A DNA stretch of 64,000 nt from Sinotaia quadrata (Eukaryota; Mollusca; Gastropoda; Architaenioglossa; Viviparidae). Shown piece after piece: positions 10,901 through 25,200 of the stretch (positions within the stretch are counted from its first letter, which is position 1; the number at the start of each line of letters is the position of its first letter). The DNA is taken from NCBI GenBank assembly GCA_028829895.1, contig CM054181.1, positions 63,605,759 through 63,669,758 on the forward strand, written 5' to 3'. The position numbers and the translations under genes are program-made. The notes under the pieces are model-generated. The model ran no database searches and was not told the origin of the DNA. It saw only the letters and a program-made list of their open reading frames with translations.

Positions 10901-13191
10901 ATGACTTGATGACTCATTTATAAATATTTTATTAGAAACTTAATCTTTAAATGATGTTTGTTGTTTTACTTTTCTTCTTCAGTTGCTTTTCTACTACCTT
11001 CAGAAAATGTCAAAAATTGACTTATGGAAACTCTTAAATGAATATTTCCCTCGAGACGCAGCAGATGTCGACTTGGCAGTGAGTTGTAATGTTAGACACG
11101 TTTTACAGCCACTTCTCATTTTGAATGCTGTTTAGTTGTATTTTTTAAACTATAAACCCTTGCTCTTTTTCAGAATTTTATATTATTGTTATTTATTATG
11201 TTTGCTTGTTATTTTCTTTTTACTTAATCTTTCACTTTTTCATTTCATTTCATTTATTTAAGAAAAACATTTTGAAATGGTAAACAGATTTGTTTTTACT
11301 CTGAAAGAGATTTTTTAACTCTACAGAAGACATATTGTGTTTATGTTGAACAATTTGAATGCTATGTATCATTAATAGACAACAGAATCCAATATGCCAA
11401 GACTTTGTAAATGTTATGTAAACAGCAGTCAGAATCTTATTTTTCCAATCCTTGTCAAGTCAGGGGAGTTAACCATCTATGGACTATGACAAAAAGAAGC
11501 TATTACTTGTCCTGTCTTGGATATTTATTATTAGTCTTTACTTTGAATATTTCTTATCCTGGTTTGGATGTTTAATAATAATATCAGTAATGATTAAGTA
11601 ATTCTTTGAGTGTTTCGTATCCTGACTTGAATATTTAATAGTAATGTCTTACGGATTAAATAATTCTTTCCTTTGAGTATTTCTTTTGCATTCATGGCAC
11701 TGACACACTCAGAAAAGAATTGTTTTGCAAAGATTCTCAGTTTTAAATATTTTTCTTCATGGTTTAGACTGGAATTAGTATTGCATTAGGTGTGATGGGT
11801 ATACCAGAATGTAAATTTACTGTTTTTAATGTCATGTTCATTCTCTTATCTGTTACCTATTTGGTACTGGAGACTATATATAAAATGCAGTGTTTTCATC
11901 TTATAAATTCAGTTAACAATTTTTGTTAAAGCCAACCTCTTTATTTAATAAAGACTAAAACTATGCTCAGAATTTAATGTAATGTTTAGACTTGTTAACA
12001 TAAATTTATTTTTTTCCCGACTTGGATGATGGATTCAGTTGTTTCAGTCTTTTCATTGCTGGGTTTCAGTTGAATATCATCAGCATTATTCACTAAACAT
12101 GGGGAACAAAATACTTAAGAACATTCTTGGTAAACTCACGAATGAAATTTACAAATAACAATTGCTCCTAATGTTATTTTCATCCCATTGTATGTATATG
12201 CTACACAAAGGCATATAATTGAACATCTGATTCAAATTTAAATAGAAACTGGCATATTTGGTTCTATGGTGACACTTTAAGATAGAAATGATAAATCACT
12301 ATTTTAAAAAGTTTAATAAAATTTCTTGTACTATGGTACTATTGTTGTTATTAAAGGTAAATGACAACCTCACCAGTGTCACTATAAGAGCTCTGTATTA
12401 CTGTAATTGTTTCAGAACTCTAAATCTGGTTTATTAATTTGCAAACAAAACATTTATGATGCCATACAACAATGTCCGGAGTTGAGAAAGTGAGCAATAA
12501 AAATTGCATTTTATTAATAAATGTTATATGAACATTGCCAGAGTAATTATTTATATTTTATATATTTTTATTTATTTATTACTAACATACACACACGTAC
12601 TCACACAGATACATACACACTTTTTAAGTTTTCATGGTTAATTTGCAGTGGCCAGGATTGTTCAGTAAATTAAAGGAAGCCACAGCAGCTTTTCGAAAGA
12701 GTTTTCTCCCACTGATATTACATGAGAGAAAGCGAGAAAAATTCATGATGACTCAGTATGAAGCTTTGTATGGCACTGCATTTTCTACTTCTTTGACAAG
12801 TCACATAACAAAGTTTTTGGATGAAATAGAAAAGGATTTACCTCGGACTTTTATTGATGAGGTAATGTGTATGTTTTTTTTTAACAAAATCATTAAATTT
12901 TAACTTGTTCAAGGCATAAAGATGCACACACACGAAAGACATTTATGGGGGAAAAGTTAAAATTAAACAAATTGAAAAAGTCAATTACATTATTATATTG
13001 GGAGAGCTTATGCAGATCTTAACTCGAAAATTTAAGAGTTTAATCCCCTTTCCCCCCCCCCCATAAAATAAAAATAAAATAAAAATATAAAAAAACAAAT
13101 CTGGTGAATGATCCTGGAGATTTATGTTCATCTAAATTCTTTTCGATTATAGCAAATGAGAGAGTTAAGATATGGCTACAATGCTTTCATG

Positions 13192-13229
<38 letters not shown>

Positions 13230-16200
13230 TTATTATTAAACCTATATAATGAGCCATTGAACAGTAAGTTGGGATAGCTTAGTGCTTATTTTAGAGCATG
13301 CCACTAAGCAAATAAATAAATTATGATAATTTTCCCACCCCACCCCTAATTCTCACCATTGATATTCATTGATTTATTTATGCTTATCTTCTGCTTTCAA
13401 AATTTGTCAATTACATGAATGGATTGATGGTTTTATCTTTTCACAGTTATTGCAAGAGCCAGCAGACAAAAGAAAGTGTAATTCGTCTTCAGATTTGTTG
13501 ATGGAAATACTTTTGGATTCCATGAAGGAGAAGATTACACTTCAGTCTAAGGACCTCTTGGATTTGTTAGAGTTAATCAACCCCCATGAGGAATCACAAA
13601 TTAATTTCCAACACTCGCTGTTTGCCTTCAGGTGCTTGTGCACATAATGGAATTGGGGAAATATGTATCATTGCCTGCGAAAACCTGGCTAAAGCTGCTA
13701 TAATTAATTATGTGCTACAGCCATTTGTAGTTGTAAATTTAAAAAAAAATCAATTTGGGGATTACTTTAAAAATCACTTTATTGATCATTATTTTTCAAT
13801 AATCCAAGAGTTTCTTGCTTTTTGAACTTGGGATTATAGCTTTTTAAAGCATAAAATGCTACTGTAGGGTCAACTCTTTGATCCTGCATGGGTCTACTTT
13901 GTCCCTATTAATACATGACTGTTTGCATGGTATTTTTAGCAATTGGAGGTGCACACATGTGTCACCTTGAGTGAGAAGGCTCTCTGTTTCTATTTATAAT
14001 ACATATGGACATGTGGCTGTGCATGAATTGAACAAAAAATCACCTAAAATTTATTATTTTGTTGCTTCATCTGCTTCGTTCCAACTTTGGCCGCGTGTGT
14101 TTTAAAAATTAATTTTAGGATTGAACCTTTACTTTTTTAGCATGCTGTTGTGATTTATTTATGATAGTGCAGGAACTGTCTCAAAATAACATTATAACTG
14201 TGCAAAATTCTGCTATCTGGGGTGTAAATTAATTCATAAAAAGCTGGGTATCGAGTTGATATCAACCAGAAGTAAGCTTTGAAGGTATGTACCATTCATG
14301 TGTTGTCTGCTGCCTTAGCTAGACTGCTTAGCAGAAGTGTTTTAGATATTTTTTATGTCATAGCTAATTATATTGACTCTGATAGCAGTAGTAACAATAA
14401 TGAAAATATTCAAGCAACTGAGGAAGCAACAGGTTTGTGCAGTTTTATCTGTTGTCATCAGGTAGGCCTACACACGTTAACACACTTAACTCGACTGTGT
14501 CACTGCATGCTCATCCAGCACTGTCAATCAATTTTAATTATTCATGTGGTAAAATTTATTATACACCAAGATCTATTTTTCAAAGATAAATTAAAGGTAT
14601 TAAATGATGCTTAAATGTTAAGCAGTAGGCCTACAATGATATTCATCATTCAACACACCCTTAAGTTTAATTGTAAGTGTAGGCCTACTTAATAGCTTAG
14701 TGTTTGTCACTATCTAAACATTCTATCTTTTTTCTGTTTTTTCAAAGCATAATCTGGTTTATTAATTTTATTCAGCCTTGATGATAATCATAAAACTCTA
14801 TGCCTGATTTTAAGAGTGTGAAACAAAAATTGTTCGTAGGCCTTTATAAAAACATAATAAAGGTTATCATTAAATAGAACTAGCTTAACTTTTTCTGGAG
14901 GGGGTCTTTATGCAACAATACAAACCAAGATGTGATTAAAGTCTCTTTTTAATACTTTTTGTATGATAATATTTGATTAGATTGATATAGACCACTTCAT
15001 GATATATATATTAACATACCTACAAATCAGAAAGTTTTTGCTAAATTTCATTTCTAGTATACCCTGTGTAAATACATTTGTGGGAAAATGAAAATTTTCT
15101 TTTAATTTTTCATTCTTTGAGGATGTAATTCAAACATTTTTTAAGTTAGTAGCACCAGTCAGTTTCCACAGAAAATTCTAGTTTACATGTAAAAAGCATG
15201 TAAATATCATAATTTTTGTTTGTATGATTTCTCCCCTTTCTTTCTTAGTCCAGGGGTATGTACTTAAAAAAAGTATAGTGAAAAAAACTATCTGACAAAT
15301 TATTTTTTTAAACAATAAACATGGGATTCTGATTTTAATAAATAAGAAAAAACTGACTTTTGAATTATTTTCACTTTAGCCGGCTTTTCATAGGCAGTGA
15401 CAAATATATATGTTATGTTTTTTTAATGAACAGTTCTTAACAGTTAATGTTGTTTACCTCTCTGTTGGCAAGGTTTATGTTCAGTTTAACTTACTTTATC
15501 CTTATGTGCTTATTCACTAAATTTGGAAAATTAATAGGGAAGTTTTTAATATAATAGTTAGATCAATTAAAATTAAATATTTATCTTTGTAATGAATATG
15601 CTGCATAATTTATTTATTTATTTTTTAACTGTATTTTTAAAAAATATATTTTTGCTATTCTGTAGAAAATTATCATGTTGTGGACTGTATTATCATTTTA
15701 TTCAATTATTTCTTCAATGACAGCCAAGATTCTCAAGAAATAAATAATTCTGGACCACTGGCTAAAGGTGTACCTTCATCTTTGCCAGAGAGTGGTGTTC
15801 CCATTGAGATGGTCAGTGCACCCAACACCTCACAGGATGACTCATTGAGCAGATGTAAGTTTGATCTCCAGGTGCACTATATCACCAGCAGCAGTGGCAG
15901 TGACAGCAACTGCACCTGTAGCTGTCCAGAGTCATCACAACAGTCGGCCAAACCGGACAAGGAAAAGGATTGCAGCAGTAATGAAAATGAGGTTGTAAAA
16001 TACTGGCAAGGATTTAATATGCAAAGAACATTTTTTTATGAAGATGATAGGGACTAGAAACAGTATTGTCAGATAAAATTGCAAACAAATATTCATGAGT
16101 GTAGGAACTGCTTTTAAGTACAGCTTTTGAAAACTGTTATTTTTTAATTTTTAATTGTCCTAGCTTAGTATATACTGAAGGTTGTAGAACACAGATTTTT

Positions 16201-19200
16201 TTTTAAAAACAGAATTTTAATTATGTAGTTCACCAGATTTTAATAACATTGGAATTGTTCTTTCTGACCTTCCCAGTACACTCTCGCTAATGTTTTTTCT
16301 GACCTTCCCTATACACTCTTGCTAATGTTCTTTCTGACCTTCCCTATACACTCACTAATGTTCTTTCTGACCTTCCCTATACACTCACTAATGTTCTTTC
16401 TGACCTTCCCTATACACTCACTAATGTTCTTTCTGACCTTCCCTATACACTCACTAATGTTCTTTCTGACCTTCCCTATACACTTGCTAATGTTCCTTTT
16501 GTATTCAGTTTTAGTGATGTTTCTTCTATTCCTTCCTATCCACTCTCAGTGATGGGTTTTTTCATTCCTTTCCTGTCCAATCTCATAATGCTTCTTCTTG
16601 TCTTTCCCCATCAAGTCTTTGTAATGTTCTATCGACCTCCTATCCATTCTTACCATTGTTCCACCTTCAGAAGTGTTCTTTCCATTCTCAACATTGTTCC
16701 ATTTAAAGTTCCTATATCCATTCACCATAGTGTTTTCTTTTATATCTCTTGCTCCACTTTCACCATTTCTGTATTTTTTTTCATTAAAATGTTTTTTTCT
16801 TCTAGGTTTGTTCAAGGCACAACACAGAGAAATCTGAAACAGACAATGGTAGTATATTCTTTTATTGCTCTTAACTACCACTATTTTTAAAATCATCATA
16901 GTTATAAAGTTCCCATGAACACAAAGTACATTAGTTGAAATGTCTCTGTGACAACGCCCACGCTTGTAATGATTATTACTATGATATCCTATCAATTAAT
17001 AATGCATAACTTAATACAAGTGGCTGGAATCTTAATTTATATATTAATAATAAATACACCCAAGCTCCCTTTTCCATTTGGCAGATCCTTGGCATTTCAT
17101 TACTCTATTCTTGCCTTCACATACATATGCAAACAACAGACATTCTACTGACATAATTTCTTTCCAAAGGTGGAAACTTCTTATTGAAGGAAAAATTCGA
17201 TCCATCTTAAAAGTATATTAAAGAGCCACACACACACACACACACTCTATTATTCAAGACATAAAATTACATATTATGCATTAGAAGCAGTCATAAAAAT
17301 TAACAATAGATTTATTAAATATAAAACAATCAAGGAAACATACACAAATGATTATAGTTTAAAAAAAACAACAAACACTTGTACTAGCTACTAGAAGAAT
17401 GTTCCAGTAGTGTCCAACACCTACCCAGTCTTTATCACTACAATAAAAATAATCAAATTAATAATCTCTAATAGTTAAAATAAATTTGCTCTCATTATGG
17501 AATCAGAGCAGGGAAATACAGAAACAACAAACAGTTAATTTTATGACATAGACTCGTTGTTGTGTGCAGCCCTTGTAACAATGTCCTACACTCACCTACC
17601 ACTCATTTGGATAGTGGTTTTAATGTGTGTTCTAAGGCATGCCAAACCCAAACTGCTCTCAGGGACCCTGAGTGAATTTCTCAAAACCAGGGGTCTGGGC
17701 CCAATTCCCGACATATTGGTTCCTGGCAGAAAAATCACCACAGCCACATGTGACAACTCTGTTGTCAGGGGTAATCATTGATGTTAGAACCCATGTACTG
17801 ATGTAGATCAAGGAGGAAGACTTAGATTACTTGAGTCACAGTTGATGTCAATGCTGGCAGTCCAACATGAAAGGCGTGCTTCAGTAAGCTAACGGTTCAG
17901 CCTTAGACCAGACTTGATGGAAAAACAATCAAAGTATTGAAAGAGAGAATCAACTGGTATTTAATTTATTGCATTTTCTAGAGCATGGTGCCCAAGTGTC
18001 TGGGGTTTTAGGATATGTCAGATGAGACATTACTGTCATTTAATTTTCAATTTACAGGACGGGTCCTCCTGTGGCTTATTTACATTAGCCTAGCATCCTG
18101 ATGCATGGGGAAAAAATGCTAACTACTTCACTACATCCAGCACATACTATTTTATACGTTAATTATATCATAGACATGTGCAGACACCTTTACTCATCAT
18201 AGTCTCATAGTGGGAAAAAAGTAAAAAGACAAAAGAAGTTGTCACAAAAAGAAAACAAAAACCCAAAATTGTACTGAAAACTATATAGAATTAAGTATTT
18301 ATTTATATACTCTTTTCTATTCCAATGTTTACAAATATTATTTTTCAGTAAATAGTTAGCAATATGATTACCAAAATGCAAGAATTCCTTCATTTATGAT
18401 AATGTACAGTTCCAATAATACAGTATTGAAATTGCAATAATTCTCATGTGATGGTGTACATTCCATTAATGTAAGAAATTGCATGAATTCCTTCATGTGA
18501 TAGTGTACATATGCATTAATATTGTATGGAATATGCAATAATCTCTTCATGTGATAGTGTACATTTCCATTGATGCAAGAAATTATAATAATCTCTTCAT
18601 TTCCACTAATATAAGAAATTGCGATAATCTCTTCACATGTGATAATATACATTTCCATCAATCATGTACATAAATTGCACTTTGCTTCAAGCACCCAGTG
18701 TCGCCACCCACCCTCCCTTCTCCGACAGGAGGGGAGAGGGATGATGGCTTGCCGGCTCCACGTAGGACTTGCATAAAGAGAATGACAAATCCACACACAG
18801 AATACCAAGATGTTTGTTTGGCTCGAATTTAATTCTGCCTGTAGGTTACGTATTGCCGACATGTTTGCATGTGTGTTTGCATACGGGTAGGGGTGAAGTG
18901 TAGACGGCACAGACGACACAACGTATAACAACGACAGCAACCACTCTTTCGAAACCATAGACAGAAGAAAGGCCCAATATCGGAGTACAAGTTCAAATTT
19001 ATTGGTCTATAGGTTTCCTCTCACACGTTGGTTAGTCAGTCAGCCATCCACACTCACACCCATGGGAAAGGGGGAAGAAAGAAGAAAGAAAAATGATAAA
19101 TGATGAATTAAAATCAAAGAAATACAAAACTCAATTTCTTCATGCAGTACTACTTCTAACATTGCTTAAGCATTTTACAACATAATAGAACAGTCATTAT

Positions 19201-22200
19201 TTCAGAGTTCTGGCGCCACACATCAATGTTCAATAATAATACACAAAGTTCAAAACAAATGTCATTTAACTTGCAAGTCTTTTCAATGGTTCCATCAATA
19301 TCTTTTTCTATCAAGGTTTACTTCTAATTTTAGTTTAATGCTTAATTAAGATTCTAGTTTTAGTTTTAGGTTCTAGTTTATACTTATGTTTATGTGCTCT
19401 GAGATTTCCCTAATTAGTTAGAATTTTCTTTTACTCACATAGGTATTGTCACGTTCTCCTTGTTCTCTATTCATATAATCACACTTCTGGTGCTGGGCTC
19501 ACACTTTCTTCTTGTGCTGGGGGGTTTTGATGATACAACAAAAATATCGTCGACGTCTCGACCTGGCCGCCTTCACTGTTACGACGGCTGCTACACTTCA
19601 CGCTCCCGTGCGCTCCTCTGCTTCTCTTGTTAGGCCTAATTTCTCAGCTCTCATTGCGTTCTCTCTTCTCTCTTCTTCTCTTCAGTTTCTGCTCATTTCA
19701 TCTCATCTCTTAACTTCGTTTCTCATCTCTTCTCTTCATCATAACTTCGTTTCTCATCTTCTCTTCTCTTAACTTCGTTTCTCATCTCTTCTCTTCCTCA
19801 CAACGGCCAACCTTTGCCGTTCTCGGCGGTATGCCTCATGCATGACCGCTACTGCTTCCAACGATAGTTACTACCACTATGTAACATCTCGTTCTGTAAC
19901 ATCTCCCAGCGCCGTGACATTAAACTTCCACCAGGAATTTGCCTTCTGCATGGAAAATAATCGATCACCCGCGGTCTTTGACAGAGTCTTTGAAAACCTG
20001 AGATGGCTATCTGATTTGATTTGGCCCATCTAAAAACTGCAGCGGTCTTTACGACGCGCCTCATACGCAGCCAGGTAGACTTTCTGGCACACTGTTACAG
20101 TGGTCAAGAATCCTCCTTCTGCTTTGCCATCACAGAATCGTAGAGTCTTCTTGATCCATAAAAGCAGGGAGAAACTCAGAGGTGACCTTCACCCCTGTAC
20201 AACACGCTACATTTTCCACGTCGCTCTTCCACGTTTCTCATCCGCCCCTGGCTCCGTCTCCTCTTTTATACACAAACTCTTGTACGTCACTTTCTATGAG
20301 ATGACTAGAACACACCCCTCCTTCCAGCACAGACACTATCCCCCATCCAACACTGCCCATTTACAACCAGCACTGTATGTGCTTAGGAATATTCTCTGCC
20401 CATCCTGGCTACCTCTGGCGTCCAGTTCTATCAGTGCCAAAGTATCAAGTTCCCAGTTGACACTGTGATTTACTTATCCATTTGGCCTATCTTAACTAAC
20501 TTCTCAGAGCACACACTAAAATCCCAGAGCATTTTTATTTTAAAACTACAGTTACTGGCAACTCATGGCCACCTGGCAAGTCATACATTAACTCACATGG
20601 TTGTACACTCAAACCAACCCTTTAACTTAGTAATACTAATATTAACCCTCCAATAACTCAACTTCTATTTCACTAAGTACTTTCACAAAACAATAGTAAT
20701 TACACAATAGTAATATCAACTTAAACTACCAAACATTTATAGTGGTGATTCTTACAATGATGTTTACATTTCCAAAAACTTAGTCTGCCTCCGTCACGGA
20801 CATAATTGGCGTCCTAGCACCTTCTCACGAACTTGGTACACTGGCCTGCCTTGTACTCTACTCTGACACAGATTTATGGGCGTGGGTTCCTGGCCACAGA
20901 GGGTCAAGCCAGCATTCTCTTGCAAGCTAATTAGATCTTTTCCATTCCCCAACACGAACTTAAAGCTAATGTTTCCGACTTAGTTTTTCCCGTTGTTGAC
21001 AAATGGTCATTTTCACCCTGTCCCTCTTTTAATTAACTTAGCGGTTTCGTTCATAGTGTAAAGTTAGAAGTTACTTAGAGGGAGAGAAAAAAAATTTATT
21101 AATATTTCTTGATTTTCGTGACACCCAGTATTAATGATAAAAATTAATCTTTTGCAGACCAACAAAAGAATCGCCTCATGGATTTTATTCCATCATCTTA
21201 TGGGCACGACAGTGAGACTGAGGTAAGCAGTCAGGGATTCCCTTACCCAATCCTAGGCAAAGATTCCCTTACCCAATCCTAATCAAAGATTCCCTTACCC
21301 AATCCAAGGCAAAGATTCTCTTATCCAGTCCTAAACAAAGAAAACAGAGAGCAGAAATGTAAAGGGTTTCTGGGTCATTAAAGATAAAAGGATTGATGAT
21401 TCTATTAGGCAATATAGTGATTATCTGTAAGGGCTGCTTCTTTGATTTCCCAAGAGGCCTTTTCAAGGCTATGGTGATTAATTAATTTTTCCTAGGTCTT
21501 TCTATACTGGCACATACTAAGGTGTCAGTGGTTCAATCCACCAATAATTATGAAATATGACAAGACTAGAACAAATCTTTGCAGGGATGCCATGTTAAAA
21601 TATAAATCCGTTAACAAGCATTCCACAAAAAATTATTAAAATTAACAATAGTTTTAAGAGACTATTATTCTGACAGGGATGCCAGGTTAAAATATAAATC
21701 CATTAACAAGCATTCCACAAAAATTAACAATAGTTTTAATAGACTGTTATTCTGATGAGTATTAATGTACTGCATATAATAAGAAAATACATTTTAACTC
21801 TATAATTTAGGGTAAGGCTACCTTTCTCACAATATTTTTCTGAGTAGTGTGTCTAGTGCTAAACAGCTTCTAGTCCTGATCATATAAAAAGTCCAAACCA
21901 TTTAAAATTACATACTCATGGTAGAATTGTACAGTTCAAACTTGCATGGGTTGTCTTCTTTATAAGATGTGCATACTGTACTTATTGCTATGTCGACCAC
22001 GATGCAGATTACCTTAATAGCAAAACCCACGCCTGTGTACACCATTCAAATTTCTTACACATGGTTTCTTTTTGCTCGGCTGTCTGGGTAGTGGAAGCCT
22101 GAGTGCTTGGAGTGTTTGTTTATACACTTAATTGTAAATAGTCTTATATTGTATGCATGTACCCACCTTTCATTTATATTCTTTTTAGAGTGTTTGGAGT

Positions 22201-25200
22201 GTTTGTTTATACACTTAGTTGTAATAGTCTTACGTAATATGCCTGTACTCATCTTTCATTCATATTCCTTGTAGAGTGCTTGGAGTGTTTGTTTATACAC
22301 ATGTAATAGTCTTACATAATATGCATGTACTCTCCTTTCATTCACAGTATAAATGACGACAGAGAGTAAGGAAAAGAGTGTGTGGCTTTTGAAGATTAAA
22401 AGTGTTCTTTTGCATTTTTGCCTATTTATAATTACATGTATATTATAGACAACTGGTTTGACATTTATGTGATGTATGCATATAAGTTTGGTTATTTTGA
22501 TGATTTCAGTAATTTGGGCAAAAATGAAATGGCATATTTAAAAAGAAACAACAATAATAACATTATTGCTTCTATTATTATCGCATTTTATTTATTGGAG
22601 AAATATAAATAATTAGATATCACTCATGTGAGGTAAGGTGATTAAGCATATTCAGTTTGTGTGTGTGTGTGTGTGTGAAAGTTGTCATTAGTTTCAACTA
22701 ATTAGTACACCATTCATTTAGTTTACTTTAATTACATATTAATTAAAAATAATGAATTTTATATAGAAGTATACTGTCTTGGTGGTAATAATATCAACAC
22801 AGAACAGTCTCTTGGTAGAGTAATACTAAGAGCATGCTCAGATTACTATACACATATATTACAACTGAAAACAACAACAGGAAAAAAAACAACCGAAAAA
22901 AAAACAACCAAAAAACGACAACAAGCACTTGAACAACAGAACTTATTTTTGTTTCTTCTCTGCACAATTTGCTTACTCTGAGATATAATATAGGGCTATC
23001 AGTTTTTTGACTGACTGTTTATATAGTACGTGACCAGAAAGGTAAGAGATCATGGGGAGATTAAATCTGTTTCTAGATGTGAAGAGTAAAATAATATAAA
23101 CAATAATCATTTGTATAGTTTGAGTTAATCATGAAATGTGTATGTAGTCACTAAGACAGTTATCAGCAACAAGTTTTACATTAATGGAACAACAAATATT
23201 CATGATATAAAACGGTTTATCTGCATATTTTACAAAATAAAAATATGTTCATAAATTAAAAAAAGTTATAATGATACCAGTAATAACATGTAATGTTAAT
23301 TATAATGATGGTAGCTACAAGTATAGAAAAATTAGCATTTCCAATGAATTGTAAAAAAATAAAATGTGAAATGATAATACTTTCTATTAGCTTTAATGTG
23401 TTTGCAGGGAAATTCTGGTGTTTGGGAGACCTCAGACCAAAGAAAGGTGCTTTGCCCCAATCTCAAGTCTCTTTGCAAGAATAACAAATATCCCCTGTGC
23501 GTTGTTAAATTGCACAGAAATGAGGTTTGTCATCAATTTGTCCACTAATTACATCATAAAATTGCAAGTAAGAATACAATCATTTTCGTAAATTTGAATG
23601 GTTTCATTATAAGAAAAGGGATTGTTATATATTATAGGTGTCTTACATTATTATGATTACTTAGTTATGTAAATTATAAACAAAGTTTGGTTTTGAAATA
23701 GCTAGAGATACAAGTTCTCATTTTTGAAATGACTACTTATTCAACGTGCTACTTTTAAAATGGCTAGAGATACATGTGCTAATTTTGAAATGGCTGCTGA
23801 TATAAGTATTAATTTTGAAATGGCTACTGATACAAGTGCTAATTTTGAAATTGTTAGAGACACAAGTGCTAATTTTGAAATGGCTACTGATACATGTGCT
23901 AATTTTGAAATGGCTAGTGATACAAGTGCTAATTTTGAAATGGTTAGACACAAGTGCTAATTTTGAAATGGCTAGAGATACAAATACAACTAATTTTGAA
24001 GGCTAGAGATACAACTGTGCTAGATCTGTTTAACAAAGTTCTCACTACAGTAATAGATCTCTAATCCATAATTCAGAAATCATGAAAGCACAAAAATCAG
24101 AAATGACAATGTAACATACAAGGATCACTGAGACTCTATGCTTTAAAACTATAGAAGATTGGAAAATGATCAGACATTCAATTTTTTTTTTTAATGCGAA
24201 ATATTAGTTGACAGGCATTGCAGGATTCATAAGCTTCTAGTGCAATGTAATAATGAATAGTGTGTACAGAATACATAATATTTCAAATAAGCATTCACTT
24301 CAGTGAAACAGTCCTCCTCCATTTTCTTGGACAGTGAAATGTCAGCAAACAATTGAATCATCTGCATTTATGCTTATCTATTTTTCAGAAAATCTTTTGC
24401 AGTAAATCATTAATTTTAAAGATATCCTCAATTTTGAAATCAGAGGAGGTCATAGCATGTCACCAAGGTCACAAAGCTGCTGCAGACATTTGAATAATTT
24501 TTAAAAATTAAACTTTATTTTTAAAATTAAAGTTGGACTGTAATCAAACTATTGTATTAAAATTAAAGATGGACTCAAATTAGTGAAGTATTTGATTGAA
24601 GCTGAATTTATTAAATTCTCTAAACTTTAAAAATGACATTCATATGTACACGAGATCCTGATTATTGTTCAGCACTAAATTTTAAAATGCCTCACATATT
24701 GGGTCATAATGTTTGCTGGAATACCATGTTCTGCAGTCAGGGATATTTCTGTTAGATACATGCATACACTTGGATCATATCTCTGGAACATCTCTTGTAG
24801 TAAATTTTAAAGTGTTTTTTAAAGTTTAAAGTACTAGCAAATTCATTTTCACTTTATCAAAGTTGCACATTTTCATGATATATATTTACCACAAACCCAA
24901 AATCAATATTTTAAGGTTTAAAAAGAAAAAAGAAGAAAATACTGGTTTTAAAAGCTTATCACTAGATTTATTAATGCTATCTTGCTTGTGCCTATGAGGT
25001 CATTTACGAAGTGATAACTCTGGTTTAGATTGTTTTGTATATTTATCAAATATTTTTACAGTTAGAGAACACTGATCTGAGCTTTTAGACGGTAAAGAGA
25101 TCAATCACCTAAGCTGCAACCACAAGAATGCTGACTTTTTAACATTTGGCATTACATGGCTAATACATTTTTAGTATATAAACTAGTATATTTGCAATAT

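Noticed and set aside
15723..15740. Alternative acceptor GACAG for exon 7 of the unknown gene
   Set aside because: It would need a phase-2 donor, but exon 6 ends in phase 1. The TTCTGTAG acceptor at 15664-15665 fits both phase and pyrimidine tract better.
16546..16995. 149-codon minus-strand frame
   Set aside because: It overlaps the 33-bp satellite edge and exon 8 on the other strand, has no family resemblance, and is most likely chance plus low complexity.
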